From assembly GCA_963693365.1 (NCBI GenBank), contig CAVNZM010000004.1:4340001-4404000 (forward strand): 64,000 nucleotides of DNA, in the 5' to 3' direction. Under the pieces are notes generated by a model that saw nothing but the letters and a program-made list of their open reading frames with translations, ran no database searches and was not told the origin of the DNA. The DNA comes from Amoebidium appalachense (Eukaryota > Ichthyosporea). Positions within the stretch are counted from its first letter, which is position 1; the number at the start of each line of letters is the position of its first letter. Positions 23,380 to 34,091 of the stretch are shown piece after piece. The position numbers and the translations under genes are program-made.

Positions 23380-24127
23380 GGAGAAGACGGAGAGGGAAGT
23401 TGTGGTGATGGTGTGTTTTGGGAGAGACAGAGGGAAGGGGAGGAGAGGGCAAGGACGGGAACAGGGCCGTGAGAAGGGGAGGGAGGGGGGGGGGTGGTGG
23501 GGGGGGTGGTGGAGGTGATGCTGCGGAAGGAGGGAGTGAATGGGGATATTATGTAGCTCGGGCATGTGCGTGCGTGCGCGCGTGCGGGCGTGCGTGCGTG
23601 CGTGCAAACATGTTCGTGGATTGGTGCTTGGGCTTGAATGTGTTTGTGTGCATGTGTACACATACTCCTCAACCACTCTTTCATGCACACACACGCAAGG
23701 GCATGACACATCATCTGCTGCACATTATCTGAATATATCGTCTACCCAAACCCCTACACATGCACCCAACATGGGTGCTTGCAGGCGTTTGCCACATCCC
23801 CCCCCCCCCCTACCCCCCCTACCCCCCCCCCCCCCCCCCCCCCCCCGTCCGCCCCACCACCACCACCACCTAGGCCCTCCGTTTTCTCTGCACACACACC
23901 TACAGTGTACACAAACACACACACGTGGGTGGGATGGGGGTGGGGTGGGGTGTGCAAGCGTGCGCACGTGTGTGCCATGTGTACATCTGCATGTGTGCTT
24001 GCGGGCAGGCAGGCAGGCGTGTGGGCGGGCGTGCGGGCGGGGGGAGCAATGTGCGTGAGGTGGTGGTGGTGGTGGGAGTGTGTGTGTGTTCGTGGTGGTG
24101 TTTTGTGGTGGTGGTGGTGGTGGTGGT

Positions 24128-24163
<36 letters not shown>

Positions 24164-24278
24164 ATGATTTCCGATATTGCACAGGGCTGATCATGAATGT
24201 GGCCCCACCCAGGAGTTGACTGAGGGCATATTCCGGATGGAGGAAGACCGGAGAGAACCAGTCGACACTGGCTCATAG
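15114..24278 (+). CDS. multi-exon gene, disordered Ser/Pro/Arg-rich protein of unknown function
   Basis: Exons supported by splice sites and phase: 15114-15159, 15394-15464, 16017-16052, 17766 to about 17990, 18627-18672, 20530-20650, 21508-21605, 22304 to about 22640, 22806-22886, and a candidate last exon 24185-24278. Phases agree for 1-2, 2-3, 3-4, 20530-21508, 21508-22304 and 22304-22806. An exon between 18672 and 20530 is missing (perhaps 20205-20247), and the last junction needs another exon. Exon 4 encodes [22 protein letters not shown]-like and likely phosphorylated. Later segments are acidic ([18 protein letters not shown]) or carry [17 protein letters not shown]. No domain, signal peptide or membrane segment is seen. 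Exons as short as 36 bases lie in introns of up to 1.9 kb. The identity is unknown; the exon chain is the main evidence. Confidence 0.55.
15615..17430. repeat. poly-C and (CA)n tracts in introns
   Basis: C-runs at 15620-15640, 16760-16786, 16990-17024, 17320-17337 and 17413-17429; (CA)n at 16650-16712 (with CG core) and 17027-17099. All are C/CA on the plus strand, the sense strand here. Confidence 0.92.
17528..18280. repeat. (CA)n array and degenerate CA/CG/TG repeat
   Basis: Pure (CA)n at 17529-17577; from 18040 to 18275 a mixed array of CACG, CATG and CACA units. The coding exon beginning at 17766 sits between them. Confidence 0.9.
18306..18437 (+). mobile_element. SINE-like dispersed repeat lacking the A box
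   Basis: It begins in the B-box region (TCGAATACTGTGGATAAC), then GAATGGGCTCTGCC, GTGTATACTCTTTATGTG, CTGCATTGTG, TCCGTTATGAATGTGTACTTC and GATAACACATTCT, followed at once by a C-run. Confidence 0.7.
18933..19142 (+). mobile_element. tRNA-headed SINE-like element with poly-C end
   Basis: The head carries an RNA polymerase III A box, TGTCTGAGTTGG at 18933-18944, and a B box, GGGTCGAAACTC at 18969-18980, 36 bases apart as in tRNA genes. The body has GGGCCCTCCCTGAGGATGGG, CTCTGCTTATGAC, ATGCTGCATACTTG and TACTGTGTTCCGCATTCAAA. It ends in C13, then A17 and a G-run. It shares the whole order with the copy at 20278, and the body with 56840. It lies in an intron. Confidence 0.72.
19813..20190. repeat. 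long (CA)n array with internal duplication
   Basis: CA repeat with CG blocks. The segment CACACATCTCTATATACACACACATACATCTCT at about 19850-19885 recurs at 19950-19985 with one or two changes, so about 100 bases were duplicated in tandem. Confidence 0.9.
20278..20460 (+). mobile_element. tRNA-headed SINE-like element with poly-C end
   Basis: A box CATCTGAGTTGG at 20278-20289 and B box AGGTCGAAACTC at 20310-20321, 32 bases apart. The body has GACGTGGGCCCCCCCTGAGG, ATGGGCTCTGCTTATTATGC, ATACTCTTTATG, GCATTCTGCATCGTG, GTGTACTTCGCAC and GACGCATTCAAA, then a C-run of about 22. It is the most complete copy in the window and is flanked by C-rich DNA on both sides. Confidence 0.72.
20764..21062. repeat. 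T-run, G-runs and (GT)n
   Basis: T-run 20766-20787 joined to G-run 20788-20806, G-run 20824-20846, and (GT)n 21001-21062. From here the plus strand is G/GT-rich, the reverse of the preceding 5 kb. Confidence 0.92.
21800..24161. repeat. (GT)n/(GC)n arrays and poly-G tracts
   Basis: (TGCG)n then (GT)n and CG repeats at 21817-21970; G-run 22140-22163; (GT)n 22887-22957; (GT)n 23223-23276 and 23341-23362; C-run 23800-23846; (GGT)n and G-run 24058-24161. These fill the 3' introns of the 15114-24278 gene. Confidence 0.92.
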
Positions 24279-25396
24279 CACCACCCCTCTTACGCACTGT
24301 GACGTGACACAACATATCGTAGGTTATAACATGTCTATGTCTTTCCCTTTTCGCTCTTGTAGTATGATTCGGGTTCTGCTTTCTTGGCGCCCATGTGTGG
24401 TATATTTGCGAATTCTTCCTCTGTTTTGTGTGTATGCGTGTCAGAAAAATGCAACGCCTTCAATGAGCATGCTAATGTATGAATGTTTGGGAATCGACTT
24501 CACTGCACTCGACCTTTTCAAGTGAACACAATGTTACAAAACATTCATCATGTCTACATAGTTGGGTCGTTTCCGGGCCCCCATCTCTGTTCCCCCCTCC
24601 TTGTTGTCTTGTTCTTTTCCGGTCTAATCCAAAAGAAAACACCATATTTTGGGATCCGATTGAACTGTGTACATAGAAGGTTAAGTGACTGTCACATACA
24701 TTTTTATATCTGTTCACATTTGCGAATGTGTCTGGTGTTCGTCGTGTGTTAACAACACACGTTTACATCGTAGGCTCACTGTCCTGTTTTCAGGAACATG
24801 TGCGTAGAATATTCGACGGTGCTCATGTATGGGGTGCCTTCTAAGTTTACTATCTATAGTCTAATGTTGTTGTTTGTTGGAAGTCAGGAATACGTGTCAT
24901 GTTTGAGTGCAAGAGGCAGCGTAACAAGCTGGCCTAGCGCATCTGAATATGAATATGAATATGAATACCGTATGAATACGTATTCATAAAGCAGTATGGA
25001 GTAGAACTTCAAATTGGCTGCCATTCAACAAAGTAACTAATCAAATGTTGGTCATGCGTTGGGCTTCAGGCTTTGTAAAGACGTTTTGTAAATTCACAAA
25101 TGTTCGTATCCGGCAAAACGGTGTACATGTGTGGTTTACGTGTTGTATGTAGCTTCTCTGTTTTTCTCTGCACAGGGAGCAGGTCAGACTCTGGGTTTGG
25201 TGGGAAAAAACAGAAGGTCATTAAATAATATGTGAATACAAGACTGCGAGAATAAACCCGCAGCAGCTAAATGATCATGATTGCCTGAACTCCATTTCGA
25301 GTAAATGTGAGCTCATGTTCGTACACACGAGTCCGAGATGCATCAAGCTAAGCTTATTACATAGGTTGTGTGAGTGAGTGACTTTTTTTTTTTTTT

Positions 25397-25427
<31 letters not shown>

Positions 25428-26534
25428 CATCGTGACACGTGTTTGACGCCGCAGTAGCTGGGTGCCATAAAGCAACTGCGCTGTGCATACAATGCCGGCA
25501 CGCGGAGTCATGAGGGTTGGGCCTGAAAGTTTCTCTTGTTTTGCCCAGGGCTCGAAAGTAATGCACGGTTTGGTCACGGAGATAGGTATATTAGTTTCGT
25601 TTCCTCCATTTCTGGACCGCCAGACCGTCCTGTGCGGATGTCTAAATATGAAATACCCTGTTGGTTTGTACTACGTGTTTGAACTCAAGGGGTACTTCTG
25701 ACGTTTCAGATGCAATATTTTGACCCTGACTAACACGCCTAAACATGCAGCATGCTCGTTTTACCGGACGGCTATTCGAGCCAAGCTGGCCATGGCCCAG
25801 CACATCGATATCCCTGGGACTACTATCATGATCCATTTTTTTTCCTTAGGCTCTTAGCCCTGCTTTGATTGGCTTAACAATCACCGACAACGATGATGGC
25901 TAGGCCAATCAATGCAAGAGATTTTAAACGCTTTTTGGTATCAAGATGTACGTTTCATATGCGCAGCAGACTGGCAGATGAAAGATGTTTCACGGATCAC
26001 TTCGGGCGCAGGCAGCCGGGCGGCCCATGACGTCACGGGCCGCGGCGCCAGGCGCAGCCGCAGCGGCGGCTGACATCGGTCTGGCGCAGCGCCTGACGTC
26101 AGGCGCCACCAGCGCCGGTATTTCCGGCGCAGCACACTGCAGATGCAGGCCACCTTCGTTTTCGCCGTGTGCGGCACGTACGGTTTTTGTTAGCACGATT
26201 GCGTTTTCGGTGGCTAGCACACGGCGGCTCCCACCCACCCACCTCTCAGTCTGTATACATGACGGTGTACGTATGCGACTGTGACTGGCTCACAGCCCGA
26301 TTGCAGCGGCAATAAAGCATGTCGAGGCGGGGCCCAGCCCCGGCTGGTGCGGGGGGGGCTCATGGCATGGACCCCCCCTGGCGGCCCCCGCCTCGGCCAG
26401 CCCCTTGGGTGCAGGCACGACGGCCTGCACTCCGCGGACACGGGGGGCATGAGGCAAGCACGAGTGAGTGATGTGAAACCTGGAGCGTCACTTCTGTTCT
26501 GTGCTGTAGCCTCAGGAAGACAAAGATCCCCACC
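24279..26534. other. intergenic region with paired CCAAT boxes and CRE palindromes
   Basis: No gene seen. (GAATAT)n and an 18-base palindrome lie at 24944-24988. A T-run then G-run occupies 25383-25427. TTGATTGG at 25865-25872 and CCAATC at 25905-25910 are followed by TGACGTCA at 26028-26035 and again at 26094-26101 in a GC-rich segment (26020-26150), 430-510 bases upstream of the fasciclin ATG. This is probably the promoter of that gene. Confidence 0.55.
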
Positions 26535-28334
26535 ATGCAGTCCTTACGCCTTTCAACGCGGAGCCTTCTTCTAACCCTATACCTCACGTGTTTCCTATCA
26601 CCCATCCATGCCTTCCGGTATCCAAAGGGCTGTTACATTCCTTGCGATGGCACCGAGGAAGAGTGTGCTAAGTCGCGCGAAGCATGCAAAGTCACACCAA
26701 ACGCGACAACTCCCATGTGTGGCTGCAAATAGCATCACGCCCTGAGTTTTCAACGCTGGCCGGTTTGCTCAACAGCACGGGTCTATATAAAGCCGTTGAG
26801 CTAGACGGAAACTACCTAAACAAAACTAACATCTTTACACTTCATGCAACAACAAACGAGGCTTTTGACCTGCTTCCCCATGCAACTTACACCGCGCTTT
26901 CTGCCGACCCGGAGCTGCTTAAGAACTTGTGTCGTTCCATGTAGCCCGTGGGATGACGATGTTGACTATGACGCCATAAAGACCAAACTTGGTGAGACAC
27001 TCACTTATGTCAGCCTAGGACAACCCGTGCAAAAGAAATACATCCGGGCCGCAGAGTGCACTTCCCCTCTCTACGAGCAAAAGACCCCTCTTCCGCAGGC
27101 GGTTAATGGTGAGATAATACCCATTTATGGGGTGATCATCCCTTGCCAGTTGCGTAACGGCAGCCAACCACTGCTCTCTACACCCTCCCCTCTGCCCGTC
27201 GAAAACGACCTCTCCGAGCTCGAAAAATACCAAGACACGCCCATCTACTGCGAGGCAGCCGAGCTACCACCTGCAAACACTACATATTACCTCAAAACCT
27301 ACCCAGCAAACTCAAACACCACAATCGAACTGGATCGCGGCACGAACTCGCTACCGCAGCAGGTAACGGAATTGGTTATTTCTGGGCCTTATAAGGCACG
27401 CACTGGGGGAGTGAAGAAGACATGGACGTGTGTCAATCTCATACGGGCAAACAATGTGGTCGAGCGCAGATGCATCGACACCAATGGCGATAACGTAGCC
27501 GTTTTCACGGCGGAGGATGGAGCTGTGACGGGCGTCTCTGTGGCCTTTGAGAGTATTTGTGGTGACCGTAGCGAGTATGTGACAGCCAAAGAAGTTAAGG
27601 CCTTGCCTGCGGATACAAACAACCCGTTTTGCGAAACCGACCTATACAGTTCCCGTGTCTACAACGTGGTAATGAGCAATGTTACCGTTGAGATAGCAGA
27701 TGGCAATCGCCGCTCGGCAGGGCAGAGATATCATGGGATTTGAAACCGGATGCGGCGGTGGAAGGGGAAGATAGTAAGGAGACTTCGGGAGTTGACGTGT
27801 TGGTGTGCGTGGGGTGGGTGCCTTTGGCGGGTGGCAACGGTACGGCATACTGCAAACGGGTGGAAGGGAAAGCGGAAAACACAAAAGAGTCATGTTGCCA
27901 CTAACCAATCAAAATGTGCGCTTGTGGGCATCTGTGCGCGAGGATAAGTGCGTGATTCCGGTTCGGGCCGACCCGGGCCAGCCTGGGCCGGTAACCTGCT
28001 GTATAGGTGGTGGGTTCCTTCAACTGAAAACAACAGCACACAGCTAGTGCAGGTTCTGGCAGAAAACGGCACCCTTAAAGTCCAGCCACCAAACTACGAC
28101 GGCAGCGACTTTCTCTTCAAGAACGGAACTATTACCGTTGGGGGAGCAAATGGGAGCTGTCTTTTGCCTTCGGAGGATAAAAAGACGGTGACGGTGGGGC
28201 CGTGCAGTAACGCTAAAAATGGGTGGGGGTTTATCGATGCGAGCATTAAGGCACGGGAGGCGGCGATTAAGGGGGTGGTGGATGACGTCCAATCAGCCGG
28301 CAAGATATTTGATGGCGCAGCTCAAGTCACGTGA
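26535..28334 (+). CDS. secreted fasciclin (FAS1) domain protein with six apparent frameshifts
   Basis: The ATG has a strong context (CCCACCATG). A signal peptide (SLLLTLYLTCFLSPIHA) is followed by a Cys-rich EGF-like segment (CYIPC ending MCGC). A FAS1 domain follows: IASRPEFSTLAGLLNSTGLY, TNEAFDLLP, VSFHVARG, and the closing NGEIIPIYGVIIP. Then comes about 400 residues of N-glycosylation-rich sequence with scattered Cys and no recognised domain. FAS1 domains mediate cell adhesion and matrix contacts. The reading frame changes at about 26728, 26929, 26951, 27721, 27898 and 28013. At each place restoring one base to a short run (A, G, G, G, C, G) rejoins homologous or continuous sequence, and no nonsense codon occurs otherwise. 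Intact length would be about 600 residues. Either the consensus lost bases here or the gene has recently decayed. No C-terminal anchor is visible. Confidence 0.72.
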
Positions 28335-28766
28335 CACAAACACGTGTGCCGTGCCAGGGTGAGGTCATAGTGCTGGCTGCGTGCCTGCCTGCAAGCACGG
28401 AGGATTATTCTAGAATGGCCTGGTGGTATGCTGAGCTGTTGGGGGGTATTTAGATTTATTCCACAGGCGGTGTAACAGTTTCTGATACGAATGATTACAT
28501 TAGCGGCTAATTAGCACCACATAATTACAAATCATTGGCGCCCTTGTGAAGACGATAGAGGCCAGTCAGTCTGCAAAATCCACGGGTGGGTTTGTGCCAC
28601 CCTGTATGTATGGCAGCAGATGTGGTAGTGTTTGTTAATTGTCATATTATAATTACGAGATACACATAGGCCTGTGAAAGTTATCAAACCAGATGTCATG
28701 TACGTTAGGGTAGTCAGCCATTGCCATGCGAATAGGGTAGACATCTACCGTACTTTGCCCCCCCCC

Positions 28767-28800
<34 letters not shown>

Positions 28801-29720
28801 ACGCCCGCCCTCCCTCCCTCCCTTTGGGGAACGTTGCGGTATTGTGATTTGAATAGGCAGTCTGAGAGTTAAGCATCGTGTAAATAAATGACGCCGTGTG
28901 TGCAATCTTATGTGAAGGTGCACTATAGATGATATACATGTGCCAACTGAGCAATTGACCAGCGCCTGTTGTAGCGAATTTCAAGTTATCTTGCGAGGCA
29001 CAGGTTGTGCGAGTTGAAATCGAGATTGGGAGGGGTAGACTGTAAGCCTTACTGCAAGAATCCCCCCCCCCCCCCCCCCCCCCACCACCACCACCACCAC
29101 CACCACTACCCTCACCCCACCCCCACCCACCCACCTACCCACACACACGAGCAAGGCTTCAATTTTTTTGGATTTAAAGCTTATGTAATTGCACATAAAC
29201 AAAACAATACTACTGATTCAGAGTTTGCTCAACACTCCGTGTCCTGGCCGAACGCGCATACATTGCGTGTCTAAAAAACTTTGAGAATGGCTCTTGTCAC
29301 CAAGGTGGGGTGGGGGAGGAGGGGCACTTGAGTATTTTACCTAACCAGCCCAGGAGCCAGGGGTGGAATCGGGGAGAGAAGGGGGGGGGGGGGGGGGGGA
29401 GGGGGGGGATGTGTCTCTTGTTTTTGTTTGTTCTCAGTAGCTGCAACCGTGTGTGTGTGATGTGGCCACGGCAGGCAGGGGATTTGTGTGTGCTTGTTCA
29501 AGTGTTTGCGTCAGGGCCTTGCAATTCACATGCATTGCGCGCGTACACATGTGGTGCACGTGTGTGAGTGTGTGTGCGTGTACATGTGTGCGCATGCTTG
29601 AATAAGTAACTACGTTCCGTGCATTTGCACACATTCATGTGCACACGTTTCAAAATCATTGGCAAGTGAATGGCATCTATAAGGTACTACGAGCGCAAGG
29701 TAGCAATCGAGTAGCTACTT

Positions 29721-30075
29721 ATTGCCAGAGCTCGGTTGCAAATTCCAATGTTGTGGTTCTATGTGTTCTACCCTTGCGACGGAAGGGGCAAAGGGGGAGC
29801 GGAGGAGGGGGGAGGGGGGAGGGGAAGAGAGGAAAGGAAGGGACTTATGACGGATTTTTGAATTGGGGGGGGGGGGGGGGAGGGGGAGGAGAAGTAAATA
29901 TCGACTTCCCCCCTGGTGGTACATGGGGGCGGGAGGGGGGAGGAGGGGTACCCCCCCTCCCCCCCCCCCCCCCCCCCCCCCCCGCCCCTCCCCGCCCCCC
30001 CCCCCCACTCCCCCCCCCACAAGGGTAGAACACATAGAACCACAACATTGGAATTTGCAACCGAGCTCTGGCAAT
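29721..30075. repeat. inverted repeat, perfect 56-base arms
   Basis: The left arm 29721-29776 (ATTGCCAGAGCTCGG to CTACCCTTG) is the exact reverse complement of 30020-30075. The 243-base spacer is G-rich near the left arm and C-rich near the right arm, so pairing could extend inward. No ORF inside. Confidence 0.9.
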
Positions 30076-30108
30076 ATTGCTTCCGTTTTGCCCACTGATG
30101 CATATCCC

Positions 30109-30145
<37 letters not shown>

Positions 30146-30167
30146 CTCATACACACACATACACGCA

Positions 30168-30212
<45 letters not shown>

Positions 30213-30762
30213 CACACGTTCCACCCCTTGGTGCTGGTGCTCTTCGTCTGCCGGATGCATACCAACGTCTGCTTTGTGTTGTCCGCTAAATATCAGGTTC
30301 ATGATGATGCTCTGTAACATTTTCTAACGACTCCCCCCCCCCCCCTCCCCTGAGGCTCCCATGGCCACTCACCTCCCCCCCCCCCCCTCCCCCCCCGAGG
30401 CTCTCACCCTGCTCATTTACACAAGTCAATGCACGTGCACATGCGCACGCACACACACAGTCACACACACTGCAACGGTCAGCTGTAAGAGTTTCTAAAT
30501 CATATTATCGGAAGCAAGGTTGTCGTGCTCACCGTGCAGTGTTTGTAACTGCATATCTGTGTGGCGGGGAATGTATGTGTGGGTAAGCGTATCTGCATGT
30601 TCATGTCGGGTGCTCATCGCTGGTCACAGCCTTGTGCACCTCTTGAACGTCCAAAATGGTATATGCGTGTGCAGGTACGTGCAAATGAAATACCTGTGAA
30701 GTGTGTGCGTGCGTGTGTGCGCGCGGTGGAGCGACTAGAGACGTGTGCGAGAGGGGGCGGGG

Positions 30763-30798
<36 letters not shown>

Positions 30799-31164
30799 GA
30801 CAGTGGCCCAGAAGCGGGAAGGGGGGAGTATGACCGTACAACATAGCCCGAGTTTCGCGTGATCAAGGACTCCCATTAGTTAACCTCAATGTTAATGTTT
30901 TGGGAATGTATGTTAACCGCCTCTCGGCAATAGTACTATATTATATGATCAGGTTACTGATTTAGCCACATCAACGGATGGCAGCTTTGGCCCGGTCGAG
31001 ATCGGGTGTGTGTGTGTGTGGGGGGAGGGGGGGGGGGGGGGGGGGGGGGGGGGCAGCATGGGGGACCCACCTGTCCAAAGGAGTGGGTGTCCCCCCCCCC
31101 CCCCCCCCCCCCAGGTTACTAAGTTACTAGTACTACTACCCCCCTCCCCGTTTCAATCTTAAGA

Positions 31165-31276
31165 ATCACTAATGCGTTATAGAGTACGAAGAACATATTC
31201 ACAAAGCACAACACAATGCAAAGCGCAAATTACACACAAAAAAGAGTATGCACTTGAGGCAGATCCCATCCTAAAT
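31165..31276 (-). mobile_element. SINE-like dispersed repeat, reverse orientation
   Basis: The minus strand reads GGATGGGATCTGCCT, GTGCATACTCTTTT, TTTGCATTGTGTTG, GTTCTTCGTACTC and TATAACGCATTAG, in family order. It lacks an immediate C-run; C-rich sequence on its own strand is not adjacent. Confidence 0.6.
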
Positions 31277-32022
31277 GTCACAGTGCCCCAAGCCATCCAC
31301 CGTACCCGAGTTTCCACCCATTCAGGGGCAGGGGGGTTTAGGGGTTTGGGGGTTTCGGGAAATTTTTTTTTTTTTGCAGGGGGGGGGGGGGGGGGAGGGG
31401 GGGAGGGGGGAGGGGGTGGTATTGAAAGGAAGGAGGTGGGGGGGGGGGGGGGGGGAAGGTTTGGTGGAGTACTCTGCCACTCTGTGCCAGCAACAGCTTT
31501 TTCTTTTTTAAATTTGCCAACATCAATAATGATTATCAAGACTTGACGGGGAAACATTCATATCACACTCAAGGCTCTATATAGCTGTAACAGTTATTGA
31601 GTTTCAAGTTCCGAAACATATTCGCCGTCAGTCCGTTGGAATCTAGGCGATAATAAGTACTGTCAATGGTCAGATATGTACATGTACATTTGGATGCATT
31701 TATTCAGTTATTCGAACTCAAATTAGGCATTACATATATGCACGAGCACATACATCCTTAAATTGGTGGACAAAAGAGCAAGACCAGGTTTCCCACCGCG
31801 CGCCCGCGGGGGGGAGAGGGGGGGGGGGGGGGGGAGGAGGGTTACAGACTGTCAGCGAGCATTGAAATTTTCAGATTGGCTACCGTCAGAAAAAGAATAC
31901 GAGAACGAAAGAAAGGAGCCAGAGAGGGGAAGCGAAGAGGGCGGAGGGGGATTGGGGAGGGGGAGGCAGAGAGACAGACAAGAGAGAGAGAGAGTGGGGT
32001 GGAGAGTGGAGAAGAGAGAGAG

Positions 32023-32067
<45 letters not shown>

Positions 32068-32255
32068 TGGAGGGAAGGATGGAGACCAGGCAATGGCGTG
32101 AGTTGTTTGTGTGTGTGTGTTGGGGGGGGGAAGAGGGGGGGGGGGGGGGGGGGGGGGGGGCAGGGAGCAAGTGGAAAAAGAGAAAAAACGTCTTTTCTTT
32201 TTTCTTTAAAATAAAAACCCCCAAAAAAGAAATTTACAAAATCGGCCAAACCCAT

Positions 32256-32292
<37 letters not shown>

Positions 32293-32321
32293 AAAAAAAG
32301 TCTGAGGCTCGCTAGGAGACT

Positions 32322-34020
32322 CTATGCCTCAACCCGAGGCCGCTTTTTCCTGCTACCTGCACGCCCATCACTCCAAACCCTGATCTTCCCATCTGAACAC
32401 AGTGCAGCACAAGAGGCCCCACAGATCGCTACTTCTCTCAGTTGCACTTCGCCTCCAACATCACTACCCAAAAGTCTCCATGTTATTCGCTCTCTGGCCT
32501 GCACAGAATTGCCCGTTAGTGTTAAAGGATACAAACTAACGTCTCTCCGATCGTGTGTGCACATGATGGGGCTGGGGGCGGTGGGAAGAAAACTTGGGTG
32601 TCATCGCCTGAGCCCTCGCATGCAAAATCCATAGTGGTAAGGGTCACATCCCCTGCCCCCGTTTCATCCCACGACTGATAGGATATTACAAAAACCCTCG
32701 AGCCGTCATTCGCATCCCTCAAGCGCACGATGCTGAGTTTTTTACCGATGAGAAAGAACTCAATACGCGTGCCCGCAGCTGCGTGAAGTGGTGGTGTCCT
32801 GTACAAAGTGTTACCAGACTCCGTGTCGAACACCACATGTTCGTTATCATCCGCAATTCAACAAACGAATCATCGCTCTGAATCGTGCTGGATTCCAACA
32901 ATAAAGGTGGCTTGTATGTCGTGTCAAATTCTCTGCGCCACACTTCTTCCCCGGTGGATGTGTTTCTTGCTATCATGGTCATTCTTCTCTTATAGTCTAC
33001 ACACAGCACAATCAACCGTGTTTTCCCTGCCACCGTGAAGCTGCATACCTGCATTTTTGGGGAAAAAAACGTGTGTTCACGAGCTCCGTCCACAGTATTG
33101 CAGAGGACAACAGCCTCATCATTTTCCTTCCTATATCTGATTACCAGAAACCGCCCATTCCTGTCCAATTCGACGTCCATGACCCCCCCCAACCGCCAAT
33201 CACGCCCAGGATACGTCCATATTCTCTGCCCAGTGTTCGTATCCCAGAGAATAACGTCATCTTTGGGATCGGGGTCCGGAGGGGACTTAGCCAGTAGCCG
33301 ATTTTCAGCCAAGGCAATGAGCGTATATTTTGGGTCGAATTGGTGGTCGATAATGGTTAAACCGGCGTCCCCAGTAAACCAATCGGTAATCGACGGCTCC
33401 ACTTGCTCGGGCCACGTAAGGCCAAAAAACAGAAACTCATCCAACAGCCCGTCCCTCAGGTCCTCATCGCTCGGGAATGGGGGGATTGGAACCTTTCTTC
33501 CGCAGGAAATCGAGAACGTACTCGAACAACACCGGGGACCTATCGATAAACACGGTGCCGTCATCACGTGTCTGGATGGCATGTCGGCCGCTGAACCATG
33601 CAGCTAACATGGAGTCGGGCACGGCACACAGCGTCTGACGGGTGGTGGCAAAGTGGCGGCCCCCCACGTCAAGAACAATGCGGTCGCTAGCCTGTGCATT
33701 CAGCTGCCTCACAGACTCGCACTCGGCGGTGAACCGTTCTCTGAAAGGAGAAAAGGGTTATTACGAATCATGCTGCGCAACTTGTGGGTTGATTAGGGGG
33801 GAACGGGTGGGAGGGGGTTGGGAAAAGGGTTGGGGGGCCACAGAGAGAGAGAGTGGGGGGGGCAGCGGGTGGAAGGGTGGTTGGGGGGAAGGAAGGAGGG
33901 AGGGAGTGAGGGAGGGAGGTACTGAGGCAGGGAGGGAGGAAGGGAGGGAGGGAGGGGGAGAGAGAGAGAGAGAAACGAGAAAGAGAGAGAGAGAGAGAGG
34001 AGGGGGAGGGGGGGGGGGGG

Positions 34021-34091
<71 letters not shown>

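Larger units (their letters stand above)
28335..32321. other. intergenic region dominated by homopolymers and a large inverted repeat
   Basis: No gene seen. C-runs at 28769-28800, 29063-29083, 29958-30000, 30112-30143 and 31091-31113; G-runs at 29382-29408, 29865-29880, 30766-30797, 31031-31053 and 32030-32066; (CA)n at 30172-30218 and 32257-32288. Strand bias is mixed. An inverted repeat (29721-30075) and a SINE copy (31165) are listed separately. Confidence 0.7.

Noticed and set aside
26535-28334. Programmed frameshifting of the Euplotes type, because the first break reads AAA TAG
   Set aside because: The needed shift is -1 (or a missing base), not +1, and the other five breaks share no slippery motif or stop context.
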